DNA from: Paramarasmius palmivorus
Taxonomy: Eukaryota > Basidiomycota > Agaricomycetes > Agaricales > Marasmiaceae
Direction: 5' to 3'
Length of the DNA: 64,000 bases
Assembly (NCBI GenBank): GCA_037176845.1
Contig: JAYKXP010000105.1
Span: 108,322-172,321, forward strand
Below the pieces are notes generated by a model, which saw nothing but the letters and a program-made list of their open reading frames with translations, was not told where the DNA came from and searched no databases. The position numbers and the translations under genes are program-made. Of this stretch, positions 22,769 to 33,863 are shown in pieces. Position 1 is the stretch's first letter. Each line of letters starts with the position of its first letter.

Positions 22769-22792
22769 TTCGTATGTCACCCCGAAGGGGAC
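22711..22792 (-). ncRNA. U6: U6 spliceosomal snRNA
   Basis: The minus strand contains the near-invariant U6 core: TTGGAACGATACAGAGAAGA followed by TTAGCATGGCCCCTGCACAA and GGATGACACGC, which includes the ACAGAGA box and the internal stem-loop. The 5' end reads GTCCCCTTCGGGG, the conserved 5' hairpin. A TTTT run (22714-22711) directly after GACACGC could terminate Pol III, although animal U6 has a longer 3' tail. A further perfect hairpin (AGACC-TACG-GGTCT, 22699-22686) and a T-rich run lie downstream. The two extra bases after the 5' hairpin (GGGGTGACATACG) are a small departure from the usual GGGGACAT. The gene lies about 170 bases upstream of the NEO1 start codon, in the same orientation. 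Confidence 0.9.
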
Positions 22793-22973
22793 AATGAACT
22801 GGGTTGAAACTCTGTGCCCGCGTAAACAGTTTTGTTTGCGTTACACTCACTTGGAACTGGAGGCTGTGTCAGCCTCTCCTTCCCAGAATTTTTTTTTTCA
22901 CTCTGGCACTTGCGCGTTTGCCTGAAAATATAGAACACCATTCATTGGGAAAATAATCTCTCAATACACTTCG

Positions 22974-24623
22974 CTAGTAACTGTCCTCCTCAGCGCCCTC
23001 GATGAACGTTCTCCTATCCCAATATATCTGCAACTTTGGCGCATCTTTCCTCTCCCTTCCTACTCTCTCCATCGTTAGCCTAGCTGCCCTCACAAACAAA
23101 GTTCCATCCAATATCTCCGCCCCAGGCAACTCCGTCTCAGCGAACGATCCTCGAGGCCTTGTACCGTATAGCGTCGCATAATGAAGCAAAGCACGCTGAC
23201 ACTTTGGTATGTGGTCATCCGGATGCGTTATTGCATTTTCGATAATCGGTAACCACGGATTGGGCTCTTTCTTGAGCGTCCGTGTTGCCTCAGACCCAAA
23301 GAAACCCTGGATATCCAACGTCGGTCGTCCTAGAGCGATGAACCACGCTAAAGATATAGCGAAATAACTTCGGAGGAGTATAACTTGTGACTTGGGCGAA
23401 AGATGCCCAACCAACGAAGGTAAAAACAACGCCGAGGTAACGAAGTGCAACCTGATCCATATCAAGTTAGCTATCTCTATTTATGCTGCCAACAGAGAAC
23501 ACTCACGCTATGAAATCGGCATTGAACTCTCCCCCTTCAGCTTTAATCCCAGGTACGGCGTACATGAGCGTCGCAGTCCATTGCAGCTCCTCGACCTTCC
23601 TTTGTACCGCCTCTGGGTTCGTCGTATCGAGCGTCCACTGAGAAGCGTATTGATATACAGCATCTCCGCACTTTTCCACAACACTCCGAAAGAGATTCGC
23701 AATACCGAGCTTTTTCGGCGATTCCATTCGTGGATCTTGGATAATACGTGAGAGGATGTCGAATGCGTGGGTATTGGTACTGCCATTAGCCTGTGGATGG
23801 GCATTTTTTCCATTTGCGGCGGGAACAGATTGGGATGTGTCAGGTGGAAATAATGCCGGTGGGATAATTGGAGTACTGTAGACTGGGCTGATAGCAGCCA
23901 TGGCTAGACCTATAAGCAGCGTTAACGACCGGCTTTGCTGAATTCAACACGACATACCTTCAACGAACATCCCTGGCAGCCCAAATTCGGCACCGTACCC
24001 AATGTGAATCTGCGCGTGTAATATAGCTGCGGCGAGACGGCTAAGCATCTCGGGATGTCGGCCTTCCTTGTTGGTGCTTCCAAAGTTGGCTTGGGAAGAG
24101 AATATGTAACCTTCAAGAGCTCTGGCAGGGCCTTCGGTTTGGATGAGTGTAGCAAAGAAGTCAACGTAGGCATTGTAGTAACTATTTCAATCAGAAAGAG
24201 TGATAGCCTGAGTAATAAGATAAACATACCTTCGGTCTCCGAGATGCTCGTAAAAGTTTTCCTTCGTTATAGACTCAGGAGACGTCCCACGCGGTCTCTG
24301 CATCCACTCATTCTTGTCGTACCCAGCTTGTATCATGTCCTCGTTTCCGCCCAAAGCCCATATCGCAAGTGTATGATGAGGGATATGGCTGTGAAAACCA
24401 AGCCAGTCAGTATCCTGAACGTGTGATCTCGGTTGAGAACGTACTTGTGTCGACCCAGATCATCAAAAAAGACGTGCCATTTCTCGTGATTGGTCTGAAG
24501 AACTTGGAGAAGGGTCTGCGTCGATTGGGGTGTTGCACCACCTAATCTTGCGGGTGACGTTCTGGTCGGAGGCGGACTGGGTGTTGGCCAGAGGTCGAAT
24601 GTTCCTGTTTTAGGGGACGTCAT
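22974..24623 (-). CDS. Questin-oxidase-like protein (DUF4243/AflY family)
   Basis: Begins MTSPKTGTFDLWPTP (24623). The first exon contains TLLQVLQTNHEKWHVFFDD, then comes an intron, and then HIPHHTLAIWALGGNED followed by AGYDKNEW, matching the His-rich start of the DUF4243 family. Further exons carry AILHAQIHIGYGAEFGLPGM, VEGLAMAAISPVYS, the LFRSVVEKCGDAVYQYASQW block, and a C-terminal exon with HFVTSALFLPSLV and LLRSYFAISLAWFIALGRP before the stop at 22974. Some family members are redox enzymes of aromatic polyketide pathways (AflY and questin oxidase). No polyketide synthase or other pathway gene is present here, so the substrate is unknown. The gene appears intact with short introns throughout. 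Confidence 0.85.
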
Positions 24624-24632
24624 TCGGATGTA

Positions 24633-24999
24633 TCAGGATTTCCAGGACTCCATGTTCTTATAAGCTGTCGGTGGGAGACGTTGTCCACATTCATCGTTCT
24701 CGATGTCATTTGACATCCCTGCTATATTTATCGAGAAGTTGAGTTTAGGATCCAAGTACAAAGACAATCTCACGTACCCAAAGCCTTTTTTCCAGACATG
24801 TCTTCTACGATCCTTGTTCTATCTTTCGACGAGTTAGATGAATACCATCGAAATTGAGACGAAAAATACATACAGGATCCATAGAGCAACGCGGGGCAAG
24901 CTCAGCATCATCGTCGTGGTCGCGGTCCAAGTCACGGTAGCGGAGTTGCCTCCGAAGTCGCGACTCTTCGACAACAACCACCACATTCTCAGGGCTCAT
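24633..24999 (-). CDS. Possible small conserved protein upstream of the DUF4243 gene
   Basis: An exon chain can be read: MSPENVVVVVEESRLRRQLR with RYRDLDRDHDDDAELAPRC, an intron (GTATGT donor after SMDP, acceptor at ATAG), NKDRRRHVWKKGF, a second intron (GTACGT donor, ATATAGCAG acceptor), and a last exon ending NMESWKS with a stop at 24633. That gives about 77 highly charged residues. A 5' UTR intron (GTGAGT...CCTACAG, about 25080-25004) is plausible. The stop falls only nine bases before the start codon of the next gene on the same strand, which is unusually tight. It may be a short uORF-like transcript or 5' exons rather than an independent gene. No domain is recognised. Confidence 0.35.
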
Positions 25000-25521
25000 C
25001 CTCCTGTAGGTTTGCTTTTCTACCAATTTATGGTATCGAATCGGCCTGAAAGAGAGTTCTCAGGGCCTCGAATACACTCACAACCTGGTATCACCCTACA
25101 TATCAAGTAGTATCGTTCGTTTGGAAATGGATTGAGGTGTGCTGATTCTTCTATGCCTGGCTCTCTATCAGTCTCATCTAGGAAACAGGACCATAGGACC
25201 TGGGAAGGATTTTTCGGCTCTGAATGTTAGAGTCTTCGTAACAAAGAAGTATGCTATAGTCGATTCCACCAGCGAGTCAGCGTTTCTTATAGATCAAAGC
25301 CAGGGCAGATACCTTCCTTCTCTGACCATGTCAGGTGCAGATGCAGGCGCGCTAGCAGCTCTATTGTTACCTGGAGGCTGAGTCACACCCGCAGTTCATG
25401 TCTATTTAATAGTGGCTTTGAAGATTCTATCATCGAAAAATCCCTTCCAACCCGCGTTGTGTACGTTTCCAAAATCAAGCATCCAACTCCCCGCTTACTC
25501 TCGCTCTAGGCACCAGATAGA

Positions 25522-26892
25522 ATGAAGATCACTTCTGCCGAGTTCTTCGCCGACTGGAAATTCAAGCTCAGTCACGATTTCGAGGTTGGAGGAGAACCAG
25601 CTATATTTTCTCAGGAACACCCAAAGCAATGGGGCTCTGAAGAGATTCATATCCAGCCTCCCGTTAACGACAATGCACCAGATGAGCGCCTTGTAACTCG
25701 TTCTCCTCCAATAGCAGTCACCGACGACGGTACCCTTTTGGCCGTTGGAGTGGGCACAGACATCATCATATATGACATCTCTGCCGCTACCATCCATCAA
25801 ACGATCCGTTGTGCTCATTTCGGATCTGTCAGATTGATGCAGTTCCAACCAGGGAGCAACACTATCCTCGCTGTTTCGTCAAGTTCGCCGAGTGCTAGAT
25901 CCGCGAACGGCATAGTCTGGGTATGGGATCTAGAAAGGGAACGATCTCACCCTCGTTCACTTCCTGACGACATCGATACAGCCGTTAAACAGGGTTCCCT
26001 GGCCATCCTCAGTGCCATGGAGGACTGGCCCAAGGATTCTACGTTATCTAGCGAGCTCGAGAAGCGCATCAAGCCAATGCTCCTGGCTGTGCAGAACGAA
26101 CTCGATACCAAGGAAGGTCGAGCACATCGCGGTAGATTGCTGGGTTTTGGGACGGAAGGGTTCAGTCATGATGGCACGTACATCCTCTTCGAAGAGAAAC
26201 GTAATGAGGTCGCTATACTGGACGTAAAGTCGGCTCGTATTAAGTGTCGTCTCATTGGACATACAGACGCTATCATGTGGGCTGGTAGTAGCCCGGATGA
26301 TACCCTCATCGGAACGTCTTCATGGGACCAGACCGTCCGCCTGTGGAATGCAGAGACGGGGGAACATCTTCGTATACTCGTCGGTGCTCAAGGACAATCA
26401 TGGGCAGGAGCCTTTTCCCCGGACGGGAAGCTCATTGCTGCGGGATGTGGGGATAAACGTGTTAGAGTGTGGGCCGTAGAAAGCGGAGGGCTTCTACATA
26501 CCTTCGAAGGATACACCAATTGGATTCGGAGCCTTGCTTTCTCTCCCGACAACCAGAAGCTTGCCGCTGGAGCCTCTGGAGGCACATTACGAGTATTCGA
26601 TTTGGCCACAGGTGCATGTCTGCAGCAGTGGCAAACCCAATCTGATAACAGGTTCAGCGGGTCTTTCATCGAAGTCACTAGTGCCTTGTATACTAGCCGC
26701 GGACTACTTGTCTTCAAGCTCACGGACGGCCGTGTATTCACCTACGACGAGAAAACGAACCAGAAGGGACAGTATGAGCATGATGTTCAGACGGAAGGTG
26801 CTCCGGGGGGGAAACCATTCTCCGTTTCCCGTGATGGAGCGAGGCTTTTCGCATCGTGTTTTGACGGTACCATACGCATCTGGGCGTTGTAA
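25522..26892 (+). CDS. WD40-repeat protein, tandem copy 1
   Basis: Intronless 456-codon gene. It begins MKITSAEFFADWKFKLSHDF. WD40 blades are visible from about residue 70 onward: PIAVTDDGTLLAVGVGTDII, IVWVWDLERE, IGTSSWDQTVRLWNAETGEH, AAGCGDKRVRVWAVESGG, SLAFSPDNQKLAAGASGG and FASCFDGTIRIWAL at the very end. That makes a probable seven-bladed propeller with a charged insertion (about residues 150-200). WD40 propellers are protein-interaction platforms. No catalytic domain, NACHT or F-box is fused to it, so the partner is unknown. It is followed 524 bases later by a close paralogue in the same orientation. Confidence 0.88.
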   Translation: MKITSAEFFADWKFKLSHDFEVGGEPAIFSQEHPKQWGSEEIHIQPPVNDNAPDERLVTRSPPIAVTDDGTLLAVGVGTDIIIYDISAATIHQTIRCAHFGSVRLMQFQPGSNTILAVSSSSPSARSANGIVWVWDLERERSHPRSLPDDIDTAVKQGSLAILSAMEDWPKDSTLSSELEKRIKPMLLAVQNELDTKEGRAHRGRLLGFGTEGFSHDGTYILFEEKRNEVAILDVKSARIKCRLIGHTDAIMWAGSSPDDTLIGTSSWDQTVRLWNAETGEHLRILVGAQGQSWAGAFSPDGKLIAAGCGDKRVRVWAVESGGLLHTFEGYTNWIRSLAFSPDNQKLAAGASGGTLRVFDLATGACLQQWQTQSDNRFSGSFIEVTSALYTSRGLLVFKLTDGRVFTYDEKTNQKGQYEHDVQTEGAPGGKPFSVSRDGARLFASCFDGTIRIWAL

Positions 26893-27416
26893 TACTCGCG
26901 TAGATGGGCAATGTCGATTGTACTGTAACTATACAACCAACTTGTTCTCATGTATGATTTCTGCAGCAACGAACAAGTATTTTTCACCGAGCTAGGTGTT
27001 TATTGATGATGGTGGTGGATATGGTTTCGACAGCGATCACGGCATCCTCCACATTCGTTTGTACATTAGATTGGATATATCTGCTGTTAGGATCAAGGAG
27101 GTGCGTCAAAGTTCACTCTCAAGTCATCACTTCGTTCTTACAGATCAATACTATGTAGGATCCGACCGTGCTTCCTGCGCTTCTTTGTCAAGATTGGTCA
27201 AGACGATGACTCTAGCACTTGCCCTGTCCAATATCAGCAGTCTGATATAGATCTACCTTTTAATAGGGCTCAGCTGAGTCAATCCCGTGGTTTATGTTTA
27301 TTTATAACGGTGGATTTGGAGATACTGAGATAAGAGATACAGTCTGCTCCATCTTGGGTGCGTTCACCAACATCCATTCTTTGCTTTGCTAATCCTCGTC
27401 CAGGCTTACAAGCAGC
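26893..27416. other. Spacer between the tandem WD40 genes
   Basis: Contains the 3' end of copy 1 and the upstream region of copy 2. No gene is seen. Confidence 0.6.
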
Positions 27417-28793
27417 ATGAAACCTACTACCCCCGACCAGTTTTTCGCCAGCTGGAAGTTCAAGCTCAGTCATGATTTTGAGGTCGGAGGAGAGCCAGCT
27501 ACCTTCTATCCAGAGCATCCAAAGCAGTGGGGCTCGGAAGATATTCACATTCAGCCTCCCGTTAACAACGACCTTCTGGAAGAGTACCCCTCGACTCGCT
27601 CTCCTCCGATGGCGGTCAGCCATGACGGCACCTTTCTTGCTGTTGGAGTAGGCTCGGACATCGTGATATATGACGTTCCCGCTACCACCATCCATCAGAC
27701 TATTCGTTACGCTCACGCTGGAAACGCCACATCAATGTGTTTCCGACCACGGGATAACGACATCCTTGCCGTCTCATCCTCTTTTCTCAATGGTCAGGCC
27801 AGAGGTAGCGCGACCCGGATATGGGATCTGAAGAAGGAGCGGATTCAACCACGTCCATTTCTCGACGCACTCGAATTAGCCGTGAAAACAGGATCACAAG
27901 CTATAACAAGCGCCGTGGAGTGGTCCGGGAATTCTACCCTCGACAGCGAGATGGAGAAACGCATCAAGCCAATGCTCCTGGCGGTGCAAAACGAGCTTGA
28001 TATCAAGGAAGGCAGGGCATATGCTGGAGGTTCCGAGGCAGATATATTCAGTCATGATGGGTCGTACATGCTCATGACGTTCGTGGAAGACCGCAACACT
28101 GTTGTGGTGATGGACGTACCGTCCGCCAATATAAGGTGTCGTCTTGTTGGGCATACCGACCCCGTTACATGGAAGGGCAGCAACCCCACTGATACTCTCA
28201 TTTGGACATCTTCGATGGACCGGACGATTCGTATCTGGAATGCAGAGACAGGCGAGCATATTCGTACACTTGCCGGCACTCAAGAACGATCATGGGCATG
28301 TACTTTCTCTCCAGATGGCAAACTCATCGCTGCTGGATGTGAGGATCGATGTGCTCGAGTGTGGGACGTAGGGAGTGGAAACCTTATACACGCATTTGAC
28401 GGATTCAACGATAGGATTCGGAGCCTTGCCTTTTCTCCTGATAGTCAGAAGCTTGCTTGTGGAGCTTCTGGAGGCACACTACGGGTATTCACTTTGAACA
28501 CGGGTGATTGTTTGCAACATTGGCAAACTGAGTTCGAGAAGAGGACCGCAGGGCACACTGGCAGGCTCATCCAAGTCACTAATGTGCTGTATACCTGCCG
28601 TGGGCTCCTTGTCTATGAGCTCAATGATGGTCGTGTATTCACATACGACGAGAAAACCAACCAGAAGGGACAATATGAGCATGGCCCTCGGGTAACAGGC
28701 ACTTCGGGTTGCGGTCCCTTTTCTGTTTCTCGGGATGGAGCGAGACTTTTTGCATCTTGTTTTGATGGTACGATACGTGTCTGGGCATTGTAA
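27417..28793 (+). CDS. WD40-repeat protein, tandem copy 2
   Basis: Intronless 458-codon paralogue of the preceding gene, alignable over its whole length. It starts MKPTTPDQFFASWKFKLSHD, shares FEVGGEPATFYPEHPKQWGS and the central ELEKRIKPMLLAVQNELD-type segment (EMEKRIKPMLLAVQNELD), and ends FASCFDGTIRVWAL. Blades with GH-WD signatures include GHTDPVTWKGS, DRTIRIWNAETGEH and DRCARVWDVGSGN. Differences are spread through the protein, which argues for an established duplication with both copies retained. Function unknown beyond a propeller scaffold. Confidence 0.88.
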   Translation: MKPTTPDQFFASWKFKLSHDFEVGGEPATFYPEHPKQWGSEDIHIQPPVNNDLLEEYPSTRSPPMAVSHDGTFLAVGVGSDIVIYDVPATTIHQTIRYAHAGNATSMCFRPRDNDILAVSSSFLNGQARGSATRIWDLKKERIQPRPFLDALELAVKTGSQAITSAVEWSGNSTLDSEMEKRIKPMLLAVQNELDIKEGRAYAGGSEADIFSHDGSYMLMTFVEDRNTVVVMDVPSANIRCRLVGHTDPVTWKGSNPTDTLIWTSSMDRTIRIWNAETGEHIRTLAGTQERSWACTFSPDGKLIAAGCEDRCARVWDVGSGNLIHAFDGFNDRIRSLAFSPDSQKLACGASGGTLRVFTLNTGDCLQHWQTEFEKRTAGHTGRLIQVTNVLYTCRGLLVYELNDGRVFTYDEKTNQKGQYEHGPRVTGTSGCGPFSVSRDGARLFASCFDGTIRVWAL

Positions 28794-29118
28794 ATCTTTT
28801 TTTGGCACTGTCGAATTAGCTCTCTACGCCAACTCTGACACTGTATTGGTTTCCACACGAGTTTACCACTGAAACGGAAAACTGCTCTACTACATACTTA
28901 TCAGTTCAGACTACCTGTCTTAGTACCCAACACACATTGCAAGAGTAACGCAGGCTGAATTCCTGAATGTGTATATGATTACGGTGCTGTCGTCTGCTAC
29001 ATACTAAAAGCTAGCGATACAAGTGATATAATTGTGACTTAGTAGATCGGTAATACGCGGGGAGTCCTTTTGCGGGTAACCAGCCTCCTCGTAGAAATAT
29101 CCTTATAAAGGTAGCACG

Positions 29119-31257
29119 CTATGTGGTGGCTACATCTTGGCCCTTGGGCTTCTTGCTGCCACAAACGTCCACATGGCGTTTCCATGAAGACCTGCGAGAA
29201 TATGACTCCCCGCACCTCCCACACCTGAGCCTCTCAAACTTGAAGTGAACAGACTTGAGGTGCCTCCAAAAAGTGTCGTCTCGGTAATAGTTCTCCGTGT
29301 GCTCGCCATTCGCATTGATGCAACAAGAATGCCAGGGGCATTTGTACTTTCCAGCGTGAGGTCCTGTTTTATCGGGTTCGATACCATGGACGGATAGGAA
29401 ATGAGCAACAACTCCGTCGGGAGCAACCAGCTGCCCACAAAGGCTGTTGTCTGAGCATAGACAGCCACAAGGTCGGGAATCGGTATTAACTTTCGTGGCG
29501 CTTGGGAGAGGACTGGCAGAGGAAGTGGCTGACTGAGGTCGCGGAAGGGAGGGACCCGCTTGTGGTGGAGCAGGTGGCGAGGCATGGTTGGTAGCAGTCG
29601 CTGGTACCGCCATTTTCGGGAAAGTCTTATGGACCCATTTGAAACCTCGAGGGCGTGGGTTTGCATTGGTACCAGATGCGGGGGCAGAAGGATGAGAGGT
29701 GTGGATAATGTGGTCGACACCTTGACTGTTGGCTGGTGACTGGGTAGCCGGAAAGTGTTGAGAATGACGATGCCACTGCGGCTCGTGATATGGCATCTGG
29801 TAGTAGGGTTGTTGCTGGTGTAGGTTTTGTTGGACATTCCGGGGCTCGTTTACCTGGGGAGTCAGAGCCAGATGGTATGGATGGTTATTTGGAGACGGCA
29901 GTGTAGGCATGCACACGAGAGGATCCATTGAGGAAGCATGCTGAGGGTGATGAGAACCATCAATTTGCATGGGTGACGCGCGTTGGGGACTCCAGTGGGG
30001 GAGAGGTCGAATAGGACGTTGGATGGCAAGGGATGGATCGACATGACTCATCCTCTGGAAAATGTCTGGATCCAACCTCTCGTCCGCAAAGGGTAGCTGC
30101 AGGAGACCAGAGTCCTGGGTAGGTGTGGGTTCAACTGAAGTGACTCGTTGTACATTCCCGGTGGTGTCCACATCCCCGCCCAATATGTCCATGATAAAAT
30201 GATCTATCGTCTCCTGGCAAAAGGCCAATGTACCGTCCCAGAGGTTGCTCATGTCAACAGTTGAGCCTTCCTTGAGTACGATCCCCTCTCGGACAAAGTA
30301 CTCAACGTTCGAGACATAGAGAGTCCGAACGGCAGTGCCGAGCAAGAGCTCCCATTCATCTCTCTCGAAGATTTGCGGGATCTTGGTTTTGAGCTCTAGA
30401 AGAAAGCGTATGACCACCGGAAGAGCCAATTTGAGAAGCTTCTCCGTCATCCTGCACCAATCATTAGCGCGTTGGACGGGGAGCAATAACGAAATTGAAA
30501 TGAAGCACATACTTCGGTTTCGAATCCTTCTGCTCTTGTGGAGATCTACGTTTGCCGAGAACCTGGTTCCTATTCGGGTTGGCTGCAACAGACTGCGGTA
30601 CTCTATCAAATTGTATCAGCTTGTGTATCTCGCTTCTCCAAGAAAGACGACGAACTCTGTGGTCAAAATAGGCTGATTTTCCTTGGACATCTGAGGTTCA
30701 TTTTGGGTCGTGACCACCGCAGAAGTGGCATCTTCATCAACTTCTAACGCCGCTTGTGACCTCCTTCTGCTCCTGCTCTCTCGCGCCTCACACGGTGACC
30801 CTTGCTGAGGCTGGTTGGCCGCTTTGACATCCTTTCTTTGTTCGTCTATAGGAGGTGAAGGAGGTGTTGTCGGAATCGAAGGTTGGTCAACTTTGCGAGC
30901 GAGATCCGCGGCAGTATCTGGGCTAGAAGCCGCGTGTGGAGGGGTGCTATAACGGCGATCGAGGGTATCGAGGATTGGAGGCGTCGAGGATCCACGAGGA
31001 TGGGCTGAAAAGTCCCACTGGTCGGGGTCGGGGTCAGAAGAGCCAAAAAGCTCTTCATAGAGATCATCCAGCTCTTTGATACTTCATATGACATGAAGAT
31101 GAGTCGCTCGTGGCAGGAGGAACAAGACATGAAACATACCTTGACTGTCTGTCTGCACTTTCGGCCAGACCTTGTTGAGTCCTGCCACAATTTGAGTACG
31201 ATCAAGTATATAAAGAGGTAAGTATGCTCACAAAGGCGCCGCAGGAATTACGGGCAT
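29119..31257 (-). CDS. C2H2 zinc-finger protein
   Basis: The inferred start is MPVIPAAPL (31257), joined by introns (GTGAGC...GTGGCAG and GTATGT...ATGAAG) to an acidic, Pro/Ser-rich N-terminus (KELDDLYEELFGSSDPDPD, STPPILDTLDRRYSTPP). A GTCGTC...CGCAG intron leads to KRRSPQEQKDSKPK, and then a classic GTATGT...CTAAT...GCAG intron (about 30513-30456) leads to the long last exon MTEKLLKLALPVVIRFLLEL. After a Gln/Pro-rich linker, the C-terminus carries Cys/His finger motifs: CGQLVAPDGVVAHFLSVHG, CPWHSCC...FWRHLKSVH and LRCGRCGESYSRRSSWKRH, the last a clear C2H2 finger. It is probably a nuclear DNA- or protein-binding factor. The target is not inferable. Confidence 0.78.
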
Positions 31258-33317
31258 CTTTATTGGTACAGAGAAAAGTAGGAGGGGGGTACAGAATATT
31301 TGGTAGAGGTCGGAGAGAAGACGCGCAGAAGTCCAAAGTTGCACGTTATCGCCTTTTTGCCTCTCACGTGCAGTTCAAATTGAGGAGAGTGAACAATGAA
31401 GCTCAGTCATTATCAAACGTGGAATATTGCCAAATGTGTGTGACAATGCTCCGGCCAATGCTGGGACCCTGCAAACTATTTTTAATTAATTCATCCATTG
31501 TTCGTCCACTGGAAAGTTTACCCTTCACCACCACTTTGCTATGGCCGGGCGACACTGTTGAACCCCAATCTTCAGTTTTTTTATCTCTAAATTCATAAAG
31601 CAAGCTCACACTCCGTTTGCCGTAGCCGACTGAAATTTCGTAGAACAGTCGAGGTCCAGATTCCGGCTTTCTGCATTCCTCGAACCAATCGTGCAGGTGT
31701 CCTAGGCAGATGGCACGGGCTTGTGGTATAGTCTGTGTCGACATACATTCCTGTTGACTACCTCGCAGCACGGTCACGGTTTTCGAACCGTATCCATTCA
31801 CTATACCACTATACGGGTATTTTCAAAGTTCCGTGATTGGGCGCTACGTTCCGATTTCCGGCTCTGCGACAGCATTCTCTGGTGCTAGGACCCCTGGAGT
31901 TTTCAATGCTGCCGGGCTCTCACTATTACAATCATTGTGTTCAGTATGTGTCGTTCCTTTGGAGGTTATCTGCACTTACCTACTTCAGCTTCCCTAAACC
32001 GTCACAAATATTATCGTTCCTCTGCCTCAGGCTACCCAAAACGCCAAAAACCAGCAGGCTTCGGCTGATCCTTTCCGACAAAAAATGGCTAAATTCTCGA
32101 CGTATCTTCGACTATCATGTTCAAGTATCGAGGGTACACAATAAGTAGTACCGAAAACGATGATCCTGGCTGTCTTGTGAGCTACTAGCATATGGACCAG
32201 ACATTCATATGGTGATCATACTTAGCGGGTTCCTTTCGCTTCCCTCTGCAGACTCTTGCTGCCGTTATCCGTCGAAGTTGCTCGAGTTCCTTTCAAAGCG
32301 AGTCTTGCGTAGGTAATGTGCGCACAATATGGCATGAGAGGTTGGTTTTTGAGAGTCAATGAGACAGAGACAACTTAAAAGGGCGTCGTCTCCGGAAAAG
32401 GAAAGGCGTGGACCTTGGTCCACCGTTTATTCTTTCGGTCCCGCACCTCTTCCCTTTCCCACCATGATGTCGACGTTCCTGCACAAGCGGACCACGAGAG
32501 CTTCTCATCCCATGCATTGCTTGAGCTCACTTCGCGTCGCTTTTTACCTTGCTTCGAGGATAAGCTTAAGGGCATCCCCGTAACTTGTCCTGCTCCTGAG
32601 ATCCGAGACCTTGGTCCACCAATACTTCGAAATGCTGATCCCGCGCTTTTTTCTTCCTGTTGTCATGACATTGATGACCGAGGCGAAAATCATGGTAAGC
32701 CTTTTAGCTCATTCATATTCGTAGCATTGACTTTGGGATATCCAGACTACGGTCAATATCAATCGCCCTACAGAAGCTTATTCCTGCGTTCGGAACCGTA
32801 TGTACGCAAGTTCGTGATAGGGCAATCGTGGCACAGCTGGAATCGGAGAGTACGCACCAGTGCCTATACATATCATTCATTTTCAACCTTCTAACCGCAC
32901 ATCACTTCTAGAGATACGCGTTACATTACTAGCTGTCAAGTAGCATGTCTAACAGGCCCGAAGCTTTACAGTGGTCCGAAAATCGATCAAAGAGTTCCTA
33001 GACTTAGCCTCTCAGTGCTGGTGATTTACCACGATCAAAGATGGCTGGGTGAACTGGTTATAATTGTTTAGAGCGGCGACGAGACACTGGTTGAACTGTA
33101 TATATATACTGGGATATCAGCACTTTCCCTGAATCATAGCTGGGCTTCACTACGCACATTTCAAAATTCACATGTATATCTTCCAGGGCTTCCGGCATTT
33201 TCTAGAGTCAGGAAGCTAGCACTTTTACATAAGAAGTACATAAAGCCTAAAAATTTGAAACTACGCGCACCGAAACGAGTCAACTGCAACACCCCTTCCT
33301 CCACCACTACCAGCACG
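31258..33317. other. Intergenic, no firmly supported gene
   Basis: About 2 kb. Open frames at 31403-31801 (minus, 132 codons) and 32415-32894 (plus, up to 159 codons) have no recognised domain. The latter reads VHRLFFRSRTSSLSHH and ALLELTSRRFLPCFEDKLKG and could be a relic or exon, but no start and splice chain could be built. Left unassigned. Confidence 0.4.
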
Positions 33318-33863
33318 ATGGACCGTCAAGGGGCACAGAATGTGGAGAACCACGAGTCTGCAGCCGTCAGTCCATTAGTTTTCTCTTCAAGCTAATATCT
33401 AAAGACTGAACGAGTAATCCAGAGAAGCCCAAGTCCATCCGAAAACAGCAGCGACAGTGTCGGTCTTTCCATGCGTCTTCAGCTTGAAGGACCAGATTAT
33501 CGCGGATTTGCCAACATTGACATGTATATCACGGTGCGCTCGCGTCTGTAAACGATTCAACTTTGTGCTTATTCTCTAGTGAAGCTTAATCCAGGTCTAG
33601 AGTGGCAAGACTTGCTTCCACTAGTAATGCGGGCAAGACTCCTTCACGATCTCACCAGGCTTGGAGTTCTCGACGAAGGCAATCATATCTATAGTGGCGA
33701 TAATATAGTCTATAGGATGGGGGCGGCACCGTCGAGTCAGAGTGGGAGGCTTAGTGACAGTGATTATGATGGTGACCGGGTGATGTTACGCGTCGAGGAG
33801 TCAGATAATCCAGGTGATCTCGTCGAGGCACTATCCGTACTTGCCCTTCAGCATGTAGATTGA
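33318..33863 (+). CDS. Small protein of unknown function
   Basis: Three exons give about 155 residues: MDRQGAQNVENHESAA, intron (GTCAGT...CTAATATCTAAAG), TERVIQRSPSPSENSSDS with LSMRLQLEGPDYRGFANID, a second intron ending TTCTCTAG at 33579, then LKLNPGLEWQDLLPLVMRAR through NIVYRMGAAPSS to a stop at 33863. The middle (LQLEGPDYRGFAN) and the helical LEWQDLLPLVMRARLLHDL region look like a compact domain, and the ends are disordered and acidic. The exact donor of intron 2 (GTCTGT within the RSRL-coding stretch) is inferred from phase. No family is recognised. Confidence 0.55.

Noticed and set aside
22888..22899. T-run downstream of the DUF4243 gene as a second retroposed poly(A) tail
   Set aside because: No flanking direct repeat and no poly(A) signal at the right place were found.
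30500..30530. TTTCGAATCC-like string as a tRNA T-arm
   Set aside because: It lies inside the zinc-finger gene's intron/exon border and no cloverleaf can be drawn around it. No other tRNA-like B box was found in the window.
31403..31801. 132-codon minus-strand frame as a gene
   Set aside because: No domain or convincing start and splice structure. It lies in AT-rich intergenic sequence.
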